Assembly (NCBI GenBank): GCA_039923855.1
Contig: JBDTBW010000085.1
Span: 8,581 to 72,580, forward strand
Reading direction: 5' to 3'
Source: 66-474 sp039923855
Lineage (GTDB): Bacteria; Pseudomonadota; Gammaproteobacteria; Xanthomonadales; Rhodanobacteraceae
DNA length: 64,000 bases
Shown here: positions 8,227-16,484 of the stretch, in pieces
Layout of the letters: each line of letters opens with the position of its first letter
Position numbering within the stretch: position 1 is the stretch's first letter
Notes under the pieces: generated by a model
The model's input: the letters and a program-made list of their open reading frames with translations, nothing else
Told to the model about the DNA's origin: nothing
Databases searched by the model: none
Translations under genes and position numbers: made by a program

Positions 8227-9348
8227 TCATTTCTCCTGCCGCGCTCCGGGAACCCGTGGACGCACCTCACCCACATCGCCGCACTGCGCGCGGTGCCTCA
8301 GAGCCTGATCCATCAACACCAGCGCCACCATCGCCTCCGCGATCGGCGTGGCACGGATGCCGACGCAGGGATCGTGGCGGCCCTTGCTGCGCACTTCGAC
8401 TTCCTCGCCGGCGAGGTTCACGCTGCGACCCGGCTTGAGAATACTCGAGGTCGGCTTCAACGCGATCGAGGCGAGGATCTGCTGCCCTGAGGATATCCCA
8501 CCCAGGATGCCGCCGGCATGGTTCGACAAGAATCCTTGCGGCGTCATTTCGTCGCGATGTTCGGAGCCCTTTTGCGTAACGCACGCGAACCCCGCGCCGA
8601 TTTCCACTCCCTTGACTGCGTTGATCGACATCAACGCTGATGCAAGCTCCGCGTCCAGCTTGCCATACACCGGTTCGCCCCAACCCGGCGGAACATTCTC
8701 CGCGATCACCTTGATGCGCGCGCCGACCGAATCGCCGGACTTGCGCAACGCATCGACATATTTCTCCAACTCCGTAACCATCGACGCATCCGGCCAGAAA
8801 AACGCATTGCTCTCGACCACGGCGAAATCGATATCCGCGCCATGCGACGAGCCCGGCGTCAATTCGCCGATCTGCGCGAGATACCCGCGCACCGTCACGC
8901 CGAATTTTTCCGCGAGCCACTTCTTGGCGATCACCGCCGCCGCCACGCGCATCGTAGTCTCGCGCGCGGAAGCGCGTCCGCCGCCGCGCGGATCGCGGAT
9001 GCCGTATTTCTGCCAATAGGTGTAATCGGCGTGGCCGGGGCGGAAGGCGTCGGTGAGCGCGTCGTAATCCCTGGAACGCGCGTCGGTATTTCGGATCAAG
9101 AGCGCGATCGGCGAACCGGTGGTCTTGCCCTGGTACACGCCGGAAAGGATTTCAACTTCATCGGCCTCGTGACGCTGCGAGGTGTAGCGCGATTTGCCCG
9201 TTGCGCGGCGCGCGAGGTCGTGCGAGAAATCTTCCGGTGCAATCGCAAGTCCCGGCGGGCAACCATCGATCACGCAACCGATCGCCGGCCCATGCGATTC
9301 GCCGAAGGTCGTGACTGCGAACAATTGACCGAAGGTGTTTCTGGACAT
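8227..9348 (-). CDS. aroC: Chorismate synthase
   Basis: AroC removes phosphate from EPSP to give chorismate, using reduced FMN without net redox change. The start MSRNTFGQLFAVTTFGESHG is the family N-terminus; an upstream in-frame start (to 9435) would be encoded by a palindromic repeat and was rejected. The FMN/EPSP-binding region RPGHADYTYWQKYG-IRDPRGGGRASARET is intact. At 373 aa the length is normal. Chorismate also feeds the trp genes further downstream in this run. Confidence 0.96.
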   Translation of the reverse strand: MSRNTFGQLFAVTTFGESHGPAIGCVIDGCPPGLAIAPEDFSHDLARRATGKSRYTSQRHEADEVEILSGVYQGKTTGSPIALLIRNTDARSRDYDALTDAFRPGHADYTYWQKYGIRDPRGGGRASARETTMRVAAAVIAKKWLAEKFGVTVRGYLAQIGELTPGSSHGADIDFAVVESNAFFWPDASMVTELEKYVDALRKSGDSVGARIKVIAENVPPGWGEPVYGKLDAELASALMSINAVKGVEIGAGFACVTQKGSEHRDEMTPQGFLSNHAGGILGGISSGQQILASIALKPTSSILKPGRSVNLAGEEVEVRSKGRHDPCVGIRATPIAEAMVALVLMDQALRHRAQCGDVGEVRPRVPGARQEK

Positions 9349-9367
9349 CGCGCGCCTGTCGCAAAAG

Positions 9368-9503
9368 CCCCTCTCCCGCCGGGAGAGGGGTTGGGGTGAG
9401 GGTTCGGCGAGATCAGACAGCACACTCTCGCACAAACCCCGATAATCGCAAGCACCGAACCCTCATCCGGCGCTTCGCGCCACCTTCTCCCGAAGGGAGA
9501 AGG
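9368..9503. repeat. CTCTCCC/GGGAGAG hairpin composite between prmB and aroC
   Basis: Hairpins 9368-9377/9381-9390 (10 bp, 3-nt loop) and 9483-9491/9495-9503 (9 bp, loop GAA) flank inverted GAGGGTTCGG and CCGAACCCTCATC motifs and a ~60-bp centre. The unit fills most of the gap between the prmB stop and the aroC start, so both hairpins would be in any shared transcript. Confidence 0.85.
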
Positions 9504-9508
9504 AATTG

Positions 9509-10438
9509 CTAGCGGCCCGCTGCCACGGCACGAATGGCATCGGCGTGCTTCAACAGATCACGTTTTTCCAGAACGAATACGCCCATCGGCCCCACCTTGA
9601 ACTCGATCCACACGAACGGCACGGCCGGCAGCAACGCATTCAAGGCGCGTTCGCTGTCGCCGACCTCGACGATCAGCACGCCGTTCCCGCTCAAATGATC
9701 GGCGGCCCGATCCAGAATACGCAACGCGAAATCCAGCCCGTCCGCACCCGCGGCCAAGCCTGGCGCGGGTTCGTGACGATACTCGGGCGGCAACGCGACG
9801 AATTCCTGTTCGGTGACGTAAGGCGGGTTGGACACGATCAAGTCGTAGCGTTCCCCGTCGATCGCCGCAAACAGATCCGAGCGGATCGCGCGCACGCGAT
9901 CCCCGGCGCCATGCAAATCGATATTCTCGCGCGCCAGCGACAATGCGTCTTCGTCGACATCGACAAGATCGACGCGCCAATCGTGATTATGCGCGGCGAT
10001 CGCAATGCCGATGCAGCCGGAACCCGCACAGAGATCCAGCGAGCGCATCACGTGACGATCGTCCAGCCACGGCGAAAAACCGTTCTCGATCAACTCGGCG
10101 ATCGGCGAGCGGGGAACAAGCGCGCGCGGATCGGTTTTGAAGCGCATCCCAGCGAACCAGGCTTCGCCGACCAGATACGCAACCGGCTCGCGGGTTTCTA
10201 TGCGGCGTTCGATCAGTTCGCGCAGCCGCGCTGCCTCTTTTGCCGTCAAGCGCGCATTGCCATACGCCGGCGGCGAATCGGGCGGCAGATGCAGCGACGA
10301 CAGCACCAGATGCGTGGCCTCGTCGATCGCATTGTCGTGGCTGTGGCCGAAGGTCAATCCCGCGGCGTTGAAACGGCTGGCGGCGTAACGGATCCAATCC
10401 ACAATAGTGACAAGTTCGGTTGTGAGTTCGACGGTCAT
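9509..10438 (-). CDS. prmB: Ribosomal protein L3 glutamine N5-methyltransferase
   Basis: PrmB methylates a glutamine of ribosomal protein L3. The start MTVELTTELVTIVDWIRYA agrees with the family; upstream in-frame starts lie in the divergent promoter region. The SAM-binding motif DLCAGSGCIGIAIAAH and the NPPYV active-site signature for glutamine methylation are present. The long N-terminal helical part, including FGHSHDNAIDEA, favours PrmB over PrmC. Length is 309 aa. It is divergent from psd. Confidence 0.94.
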   Translation of the reverse strand: MTVELTTELVTIVDWIRYAASRFNAAGLTFGHSHDNAIDEATHLVLSSLHLPPDSPPAYGNARLTAKEAARLRELIERRIETREPVAYLVGEAWFAGMRFKTDPRALVPRSPIAELIENGFSPWLDDRHVMRSLDLCAGSGCIGIAIAAHNHDWRVDLVDVDEDALSLARENIDLHGAGDRVRAIRSDLFAAIDGERYDLIVSNPPYVTEQEFVALPPEYRHEPAPGLAAGADGLDFALRILDRAADHLSGNGVLIVEVGDSERALNALLPAVPFVWIEFKVGPMGVFVLEKRDLLKHADAIRAVAAGR

Positions 10439-10512
10439 GCGCGGCGAGGTGCGAATGCGAGTGGCGAGTATAGAGCAGCGTTGCCGCCGCACTCCCTGTC
10501 TATACTGCCGCG

Positions 10513-11370
10513 ATGAGTCCAAGCGTTCTTATTCAATACCTGCTGCCGCAAAAAATGCTCAGCCGCATCGTGCGCGCGGCCACCCGCTGGACCTGGCGAC
10601 CGTGGAAGGATTTCCTGATTGCGCGGGTGATCCGCCGCTATGACGTGGACATGAGCGAAACGGCGCAATCCGATCCACGCGCCTATCCGAGTTTCAATGC
10701 GTTCTTCACCCGCGCGCTGAAACCCGGCGCGCGCGTGCCGGCCGGCGGCGAAACAAGCGTGCTATGCCCCGCCGACGGGCGCATCAGTCAAGCGGGCCAT
10801 ATCGACGAAGGCCGCATCCTGCAAGCCAAGGGCCGCATTTTCGCCGTCGCCGAATTGCTCGCCGACGAAACCCGCGCAGAGCGTTATCGCGATGGCAATT
10901 TCGTCACCTTGTATCTTTCGCCGCGCGACTACCACCGCGTACACATGCCGCTGGACGGCGAGCTAGTCGAAACCGCGCACGTGCCCGGCCGTTTGTTCAG
11001 TGTCGCGCCGCGGCCGGTCGAACAGATCCCGCGACTGTTCGCGCGCAACGAGCGGCTGATCTGCCATTTCGAAGGCGCGCATGGGCCATTCGTGATGGCG
11101 ATGGTCGGCGCGATACTGGTATCGGGTATCAGTACCGTCTGGAGCGGCGCCGAAATCCCGCCTTACGCCGGGCGTATCGTCCGCGGCAACTGGCGCGGGC
11201 GCGGCGTCAGTTTGGCGCGTTTCGGCGAGATGGCGCGTTTCGAGATGGGTTCGACGGTGATCCTGCTATTGCCGGCCGGTTCCGCGCTGCAGCCAGGCCT
11301 GCTGCCACAGAGGCCGGTCAAACTGGGCCAACGCCTGGGCGCCGTGGCCGGGCCCCATCAAATCCATTGA
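10513..11370 (+). CDS. psd: Phosphatidylserine decarboxylase proenzyme
   Basis: Psd makes phosphatidylethanolamine at the inner membrane. The proenzyme self-cleaves before a Ser that becomes a pyruvoyl group. The site is seen as GST within EMGSTVILLL near residue 250; most family members have LGST, here Met replaces Leu. The catalytic region DYHRVHMPLDG is intact. The 285-aa length is normal. It is transcribed away from prmB. Confidence 0.95.
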   Translation: MSPSVLIQYLLPQKMLSRIVRAATRWTWRPWKDFLIARVIRRYDVDMSETAQSDPRAYPSFNAFFTRALKPGARVPAGGETSVLCPADGRISQAGHIDEGRILQAKGRIFAVAELLADETRAERYRDGNFVTLYLSPRDYHRVHMPLDGELVETAHVPGRLFSVAPRPVEQIPRLFARNERLICHFEGAHGPFVMAMVGAILVSGISTVWSGAEIPPYAGRIVRGNWRGRGVSLARFGEMARFEMGSTVILLLPAGSALQPGLLPQRPVKLGQRLGAVAGPHQIH

Positions 11371-11456
11371 CACACGGGCCTGCGTCAGGGGTTATACTGC
11401 GCGCTTGTGTGACCCGTGGCGGCCGGGGTCAGAAAAATCCGTGACGGCTCACGGAT
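11367..11456 (+). promoter_or_regulatory. Candidate promoter and leader hairpin downstream of psd
   Basis: A TTGACA overlaps the psd stop (11367-11372) and a TATACT lies at 11393-11398. The 20-bp spacer is long, so the pairing is uncertain. In the leader that would follow, ATCCGTGA at 11437-11444 pairs perfectly with TCACGGAT at 11449-11456 around a CGGC loop. This is about 55 nt before the next start codon. Confidence 0.4.
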
Positions 11457-11510
11457 GCTTGGAAGTTCGCGAAGAAACGATTGCAAGCCATTCAAGCATG
11501 GGGAGATTTT

Positions 11511-11957
11511 ATGCGTCTAGTCACACGCATTCTGGCCTTGAGCCGCGCCACGCGGCTGAAACACCAATTCCGCGACATCGAGATCCACGCGTTGGAGTTG
11601 CCGCAGCCGGCCGCGCAATTCCTGGCCGAGCTGATCGCCAAGGAATGTGCCGCGGCGGCGCGCTGCGAGTCCCCGCAACTTTACGGCTCGCCGCCCGATC
11701 TGAAACCCGGCGGCTGGGGCACCGGCACCGATCTCGGCTACGAGCGCTCGCGCTCCGACAACTCCCAGGTGCGCTTGCGCGGCATGGCGTTGTGGCTGGT
11801 GGTGGCCTACCACGAAACCCACGAGGCGAGCTTCCCCGAATTCGCCGATCTGCACCGCGAGGTATTGCGCTTGATGCGCCAGATCAAGGAAGCCGCTGCG
11901 CAACCCGCCGACCGCATGGCTTCGTGGATGAAAACCGAAGGCGGCGCGGCGGCTTAG
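11511..11957 (+). CDS. Conserved hypothetical protein, 148 aa
   Basis: The ATG follows GGGGAG with good spacing. The protein is soluble, lacks a signal peptide, and has alternating helices with a central Gly/Pro-rich loop (GSPPDLKPGGWGTG) followed by a hydrophobic segment, GMALWLVVAYHETHEASFPEF. The HETHE run could bind a metal, but I do not recognise the family. The gene stands alone between psd and the convergent TolB/TPR gene. A hairpin in its leader hints at post-transcriptional control. Confidence 0.75.
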   Translation: MRLVTRILALSRATRLKHQFRDIEIHALELPQPAAQFLAELIAKECAAAARCESPQLYGSPPDLKPGGWGTGTDLGYERSRSDNSQVRLRGMALWLVVAYHETHEASFPEFADLHREVLRLMRQIKEAAAQPADRMASWMKTEGGAAA

Positions 11958-12096
11958 CCGGGAACGAAAATCGGCGACACGCCGCTGCGTTTGAGCTCAC
12001 GCTCAACCGGCGAAAATCATGGCGAGCGTTCCAATGGCGGACTCGTCGAATGCCGGCCGGCCGTGCGGATCACGCAGCGGCGCTTGAGTTCGGCGA

Positions 12097-13938
12097 TCAG
12101 GCTGATGGCTTGGCGTCATCCCGTGAGGGTGTGTATGGCAAGCCGATTTTCTTCAGCACGGCCTTGAAGCGCGGATCGTTGCGGATCGGATCGAAAATCG
12201 GATACCACAACAACTGCGGTGCGGTGCTGTTGCCGTTGACCGCAAAGTCTTCGAGCGTCGCCAGGGCACGCTCACGCTCGCCGAGAGCCGCAAGAAACAA
12301 CGCATGCACGATCGCGTCATGGCGCAGGTTGCTCAATGCGAACGACGTCTCCAAGGCCTGAACCGCGCTCACCCGCGCGCGCGGGTCGGCAATGCCCCGC
12401 ACCAGCAGCGCCGACGCATCCGGATCGCCACCATTGAGCTTGCTCGCCAAGCGCATCTGCTGTTCTGCTTCGAGATATCGATGCTGGGCAAGGTAGATCC
12501 ACACCGCGATACGATGTTCCAACAGTCCTTCCGGATGCGCGGCCAGGGTGCTTTCCATCTGCTTCAAGGCCGCATCGTCGCGATGCAGTGCAAACAGGAG
12601 TTGCGCGCGTATTGCTCCATTCACACCTGACAGCGGATCGTGTTGCAGGGCGCGCTCGATTTCGACCAGCGCGGGTTCGAGTTGGCCGACTCCATACAGG
12701 AATTGCGCGTACTGATCCATCGCTTCGGCATCGCCGGGCGCCAGGATACGCGCGCGCTGAAATGCGTGATCCGCATCGGCCCAGCGCAGCTGGTTGCTAT
12801 ACACGATGCCCTGCGCGACATAGGCCAGCGCGGCATTGGGATCCAACGCCAGCGCATGTTGCGCGGCGACGAGGGAGTGCGCGTTGCCGGTTTGTACCGA
12901 AACCGGCGCGTAGGTCGAGAGCAATGCCTGCGCTTCCGCCAGCGCCGCCCACGCCTGCGCGTAGTTCGGATCAATGACAGCCGCTTGCTGGAACGCATCG
13001 ACGGCTTCGGTCACGGAACGCTTCGCCAGCAAAGTGAGTCCGCGCAGATAGAAATCGTGTGCGCGCGGATCAACGGTCCTTTGCGACACCAGCGTTTGCC
13101 TGCCTCCTCCCGCCAATTGAACCTGCAATTTGTCCGCGATCGCCTTGGAGATTTCATCCTCGACCGCGAAGATACTGGTCAATTTGCGATCGTATTTTTC
13201 CGACCACAGGTGATAGCCGCTGCGGGTGTCGATCAATTGCGCGGTGATGCGCACCTCGTCGCCGGATTTCTGCACGCTGCCTTCCAGCACGGTTGCGACA
13301 TCCAGCGCCTCGCCGACCTTGCGCAAATCCTCGGCTTTGCCCTTGAACGCGAACGCGGAAGTGCGCGCGGCGACTTTCAGCTTCGGCACCTGCGCCAGCG
13401 CATCAAGGATTTCCTCGGTGATGCCATCGCTGAAATATTCGTTCTTCGGATCGCCGCTCATGTTGACGAACGGCAACACGGCGATGGATTTTGCGTTCGA
13501 CGCAAAGCTGCTTGCAGCAGACGGGACGCCGGTGGCCGCCGCGCTTGGGCCGGTCGCGCGCAAGGGAGCCGCCATGCCGCGCACGAAATGCCACCAGGCG
13601 CCGCCTGCGGCAAGCGCGATCAGTACGCCAATTGCACCGATCGCAATGCCGGCGCGACGCGAACCAGCCGCCGCCGCCGGGTTTGCATCCTCGGGCGACG
13701 TATCGGTGCGCACGATTCCCCGGGGTGTCGCGTCGAACGCCCATGCCAGTACCAGCGCGATCGGGAACCCGATCAGGATCAGGATCACCACCAGTTGCTC
13801 GACCCAATTCGGAAACGCGAACACCGGAAAGACCTGCGTCGCGATCTGGATCAACAACCAGCCGACCACCGCATAGGCAGCAGCCACGCGGAACACATGC
13901 CGACGTCGCAATTCGCGAAGCAGATCGCCTGTGGACAT
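12097..13938 (-). CDS. TolB-like/TPR membrane protein (copy 1)
   Basis: 613 aa. Three membrane helices lie near residues 16-37, 43-66 and 95-115. A TolB N-terminal-like domain follows (SIAVLPFVNMSGD to about residue 270), then ~300 residues of TPR-type helices. This architecture is common in Lysobacterales, where it is often annotated as adenylate-cyclase-like although no cyclase domain is present. A paralogue of exactly the same length lies at 46241-48082 with matching domain order. It probably acts as an envelope scaffold or sensor; the ligand is unknown. Confidence 0.85.
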   Translation of the reverse strand: MSTGDLLRELRRRHVFRVAAAYAVVGWLLIQIATQVFPVFAFPNWVEQLVVILILIGFPIALVLAWAFDATPRGIVRTDTSPEDANPAAAAGSRRAGIAIGAIGVLIALAAGGAWWHFVRGMAAPLRATGPSAAATGVPSAASSFASNAKSIAVLPFVNMSGDPKNEYFSDGITEEILDALAQVPKLKVAARTSAFAFKGKAEDLRKVGEALDVATVLEGSVQKSGDEVRITAQLIDTRSGYHLWSEKYDRKLTSIFAVEDEISKAIADKLQVQLAGGGRQTLVSQRTVDPRAHDFYLRGLTLLAKRSVTEAVDAFQQAAVIDPNYAQAWAALAEAQALLSTYAPVSVQTGNAHSLVAAQHALALDPNAALAYVAQGIVYSNQLRWADADHAFQRARILAPGDAEAMDQYAQFLYGVGQLEPALVEIERALQHDPLSGVNGAIRAQLLFALHRDDAALKQMESTLAAHPEGLLEHRIAVWIYLAQHRYLEAEQQMRLASKLNGGDPDASALLVRGIADPRARVSAVQALETSFALSNLRHDAIVHALFLAALGERERALATLEDFAVNGNSTAPQLLWYPIFDPIRNDPRFKAVLKKIGLPYTPSRDDAKPSA

Positions 13939-14032
13939 GGATGCGCATCCCCGTAAAGCGCGGGCAGCATAGGTGCCGTTGCCGCATCTTCGCGCATTTT
14001 TCCGGACGGCGACAGCGCCGCCGGTGGGCGGC

Positions 14033-15577
14033 CTATTCCCGGCCGCAGCCGCTCAGGTTCAATTCCTGTCCAGGCTTGAGCGCATAGCGCGGCGCGCTCA
14101 AATGGTTCTTTCTGGCCAGTTCGTGCATATCATCGCAACTGTATTTGCGGGCGACCGAAGAAAGCGTGTCGCCGCGATGCACCGTGTAACGGCGCGGAGA
14201 TTTACGCGCCGGCTCGCGTGTCACGGATTTCGGCGGCGGCGGATCCGCGGCGGCGATCGCCAGTTGCGGCGGCGAGGTGGGCAGCACCGCCGAATGCAAA
14301 TCGGACGCCAGCGTCACCCACCGACCGTCCACACAGGAACGCGCGTAATCGACCTCCAGACGTTTAGGCAACGCCACGCGCGTGCCCGCCGGTTGCGCTG
14401 CCTGCGCATCCCTCTGCGGATTGAGGTTGCGCAGGGTGACGTACCAGCCGTTGCGCATCTGACCGGCTCCGCCCAGACATACCGCCAGCTCCGCCAGCGA
14501 AGCCGGGCGTTTCAGAAACACCTGGCCGGGCGCGCCGTCGATGTCGGGGAAGCGCAGGTTGTAGCGTTCCGGATGCATGAACAGCCATGCCGCGGCCAGC
14601 ACCATCGGCACGTATTCGCGCGTTTCCGGTGACAGCGCGAAATACATTTGTGGATCCCAGAAACTCGCGTTGGGTTGGCTGGCGGCGAGCCGGCCGACGC
14701 GGCCTTCGCCGCCGTTGTAGGCGGCCAGCACCAGTTCCAGATTGTTGTTGAATTGCGCGAGTTGCTCGTTGAGATACTCGGCGTTGGCGCGCGCGGCCAG
14801 ACTCGGATCCATCCGTTCGTCGAAGCCGTTGACGGTGGTCATGCCGAAACGCATGCCGGTGGCGGGCATGAACTGCAGCGGACCGACCGCGCCGGAACGC
14901 GATACCGCGTGCACCTTGCCGCCGGATTCCTTGGCCATGATGCCGAACAGGATCGCCTCGGGCAGGTTTGCCTGCCGGTATTCCGGCCACATCTCGAAAC
15001 GCAGGTACTGGTAATTGACGTAGGCATCCATCAATTGCGGCCGCAATCGCGTCAACCAGGTTTCCAGCGCGGCCTTGATCGGGCCGTTCATCGCGATCAG
15101 GTCGGACAATTTTCTTCCGCGCAGGAGACTCACGCTGCGCTGCGTTTGCGGCAGCGTGTTCAGCACCGGCGAGGCGGAGTTGCCGCCAGCCGTTCCCGGC
15201 AGATCGGACAGCTCATCGCCCTCGTCGCCGCCGAGGAAACTGCCGTCCTTCAAGCGCAGCGCGCGGTCATAGGTGGAGATGAAACGCTGTACGTCGCAAC
15301 CGGGCGTGTTGACGCACTGCGCGGCGGCATTGCGCATGGTGTCGAGCGCCGTGCTGATCGCGCGTTCGGATTCCGCATTGTCATCGCGGCGTGCCAGTTC
15401 CAGCGCGCGATCGTAATCGCGCCCGGCCTGATCGAGCCTGGCGTACAGCGCATCCAGCGATGAACCGCGCGCGGCGGTTTCGGTCGGCGCACCGGTACAA
15501 CCGGCGAGCAGCGCGATCGAAACGGTGACCACGGAAGCGAACAACCACGAGCGCGGCAACCGCGAAAAAGAAAGCAT
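14033..15577 (-). CDS. LysM-containing lytic murein transglycosylase lipoprotein (MltD-like)
   Basis: A lipobox LAGC puts the lipidated Cys at about residue 27. The central SLT (goose-lysozyme-like) domain has the catalytic Glu in AKESGG, followed by SRSGAVGPLQFMPATG and AAYNGGEGRV, the standard motifs of this fold. A C-terminal LysM (RYTVHRGDTLSSVARKY) binds peptidoglycan. At 514 aa with one clear LysM it resembles MltD but has fewer LysM copies than E. coli MltD. It cleaves glycan strands to anhydro-muropeptides from the outer membrane. Confidence 0.9.
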   Translation of the reverse strand: MLSFSRLPRSWLFASVVTVSIALLAGCTGAPTETAARGSSLDALYARLDQAGRDYDRALELARRDDNAESERAISTALDTMRNAAAQCVNTPGCDVQRFISTYDRALRLKDGSFLGGDEGDELSDLPGTAGGNSASPVLNTLPQTQRSVSLLRGRKLSDLIAMNGPIKAALETWLTRLRPQLMDAYVNYQYLRFEMWPEYRQANLPEAILFGIMAKESGGKVHAVSRSGAVGPLQFMPATGMRFGMTTVNGFDERMDPSLAARANAEYLNEQLAQFNNNLELVLAAYNGGEGRVGRLAASQPNASFWDPQMYFALSPETREYVPMVLAAAWLFMHPERYNLRFPDIDGAPGQVFLKRPASLAELAVCLGGAGQMRNGWYVTLRNLNPQRDAQAAQPAGTRVALPKRLEVDYARSCVDGRWVTLASDLHSAVLPTSPPQLAIAAADPPPPKSVTREPARKSPRRYTVHRGDTLSSVARKYSCDDMHELARKNHLSAPRYALKPGQELNLSGCGRE

Positions 15578-15852
15578 CGTTGGAAGAGTCCGGTGAATGA
15601 CGGCGATCCGCCACCCTAACCCGCGACCGCGCGCGACTCAAGGGCAGCGCCCTTTTGGCAATGGTCCATTTTTGAATATTTCCGTTCGCGTTGAGCGTTG
15701 CTCGCGCAGCGCGCGAAGTCGAAACGCAAGCCGCCCTTCGACACCGGCACCTCTTTGTTCAAAGACGGGCCTATGCTCAGGGTGAAAGGAATTTCAATGG
15801 ACCACCACCGCCCATTTACAATCGGTTCTCGCCTTAGAGAGCAGGCCAAAAC
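15578..15852. other. Intergenic region with repeat-like sequence
   Basis: This 275-bp gap separates the divergent transglycosylase and greB. It contains a stretch around 15713-15795 (GTCGAAACG ... CGCCCTTCGACACC ... CTCAGGGTGAAAGG) of the type seen in dispersed intergenic repeats. It also holds an inverted pair TGGTCCATT (near 15662) and AATGGACCA (near 15796). A minus-strand reading frame across it looks repeat-derived; no gene was accepted. Confidence 0.5.
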
Positions 15853-16362
15853 ATGTCACGCTGGCGAGCGCCCGCGCCGCATTCCACCGCGATCATCACC
15901 CGCGCCGGTTTCGAGAGATTGAAAGTCGAACTGGATCATTTGTGGCGCACATTGCGACCCGAGGTCGTGCGCGCGTTGGCGGCGGCCGCGGCCGAAGGCG
16001 ATCGCTCGGAAAATGCCGAATACACTTACCGCAAGAAGCAGCTCGGCGAAATCGATCGTCGCGTGCGCTATCTTTCCAAACGGATTCCGATGCTGAAAGT
16101 CGTCGATGGCCAGCCGGCCGATGCGCAGGCGATCTATTTCGGCGCATGGTTCGAGATCGAGAATCCTGGAGCCGGCGAAACGCATCGTTATCGCATCGTC
16201 GGTCCGGACGAAACCGATGCGAAGCGCGGCTTCATCAGCATCGACTCGCCACTGGCGCGCGCGGCGTTGAAAAAACGCGTCGACGACGAGTTCGAGGCGG
16301 AATTGCCGGGCGGCAACGCGCGGTTTGTGATTGTGGCGGTGAGCTACGGACCGCGGGATTGA
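15853..16362 (+). CDS. greB: Transcription elongation factor GreB
   Basis: GreB rescues backtracked RNA polymerase by stimulating transcript cleavage through its secondary channel. The N-terminal coiled coil carries the acidic tip motif GDRSENAEYTYRKKQLGEID, whose Asp and Glu coordinate the catalytic magnesium. A C-terminal FKBP-like domain follows. The YTYRK variant and the 169-aa length favour GreB over GreA. Confidence 0.93.
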   Translation: MSRWRAPAPHSTAIITRAGFERLKVELDHLWRTLRPEVVRALAAAAAEGDRSENAEYTYRKKQLGEIDRRVRYLSKRIPMLKVVDGQPADAQAIYFGAWFEIENPGAGETHRYRIVGPDETDAKRGFISIDSPLARAALKKRVDDEFEAELPGGNARFVIVAVSYGPRD

Positions 16363-16374
16363 ATCCTTCTCCCT

Positions 16375-16483
16375 ATGGGAGAAGGTGGCGCGCAGCGACG
16401 AATGATGGTTCGGATCTCGCGCAGAATCCCGATCGAACGCGAGCGCCGTACCCTCACCCCTTCCCTCTCCCGACGGGAGAGGG
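16375..16483. repeat. CTCTCCC/GGGAGAG hairpin composite between greB and rimO
   Basis: Hairpins 16375-16383/16387-16395 and 16463-16471/16475-16483 (9 bp each, 3-nt loops) form a complete composite. It fills the convergent gap between the two stop codons, where it could terminate or stabilise both transcripts. Confidence 0.85.
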
Positions 16484-16484
16484 G

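Noticed and set aside
12097..13938. Adenylate cyclase
   Set aside because: The protein has the TolB-like and TPR parts but no cyclase catalytic domain.
15616..15849. Minus-strand 77-aa frame between the transglycosylase and greB
   Set aside because: Its sequence derives from an intergenic repeat-like stretch; no ribosome site or family likeness.
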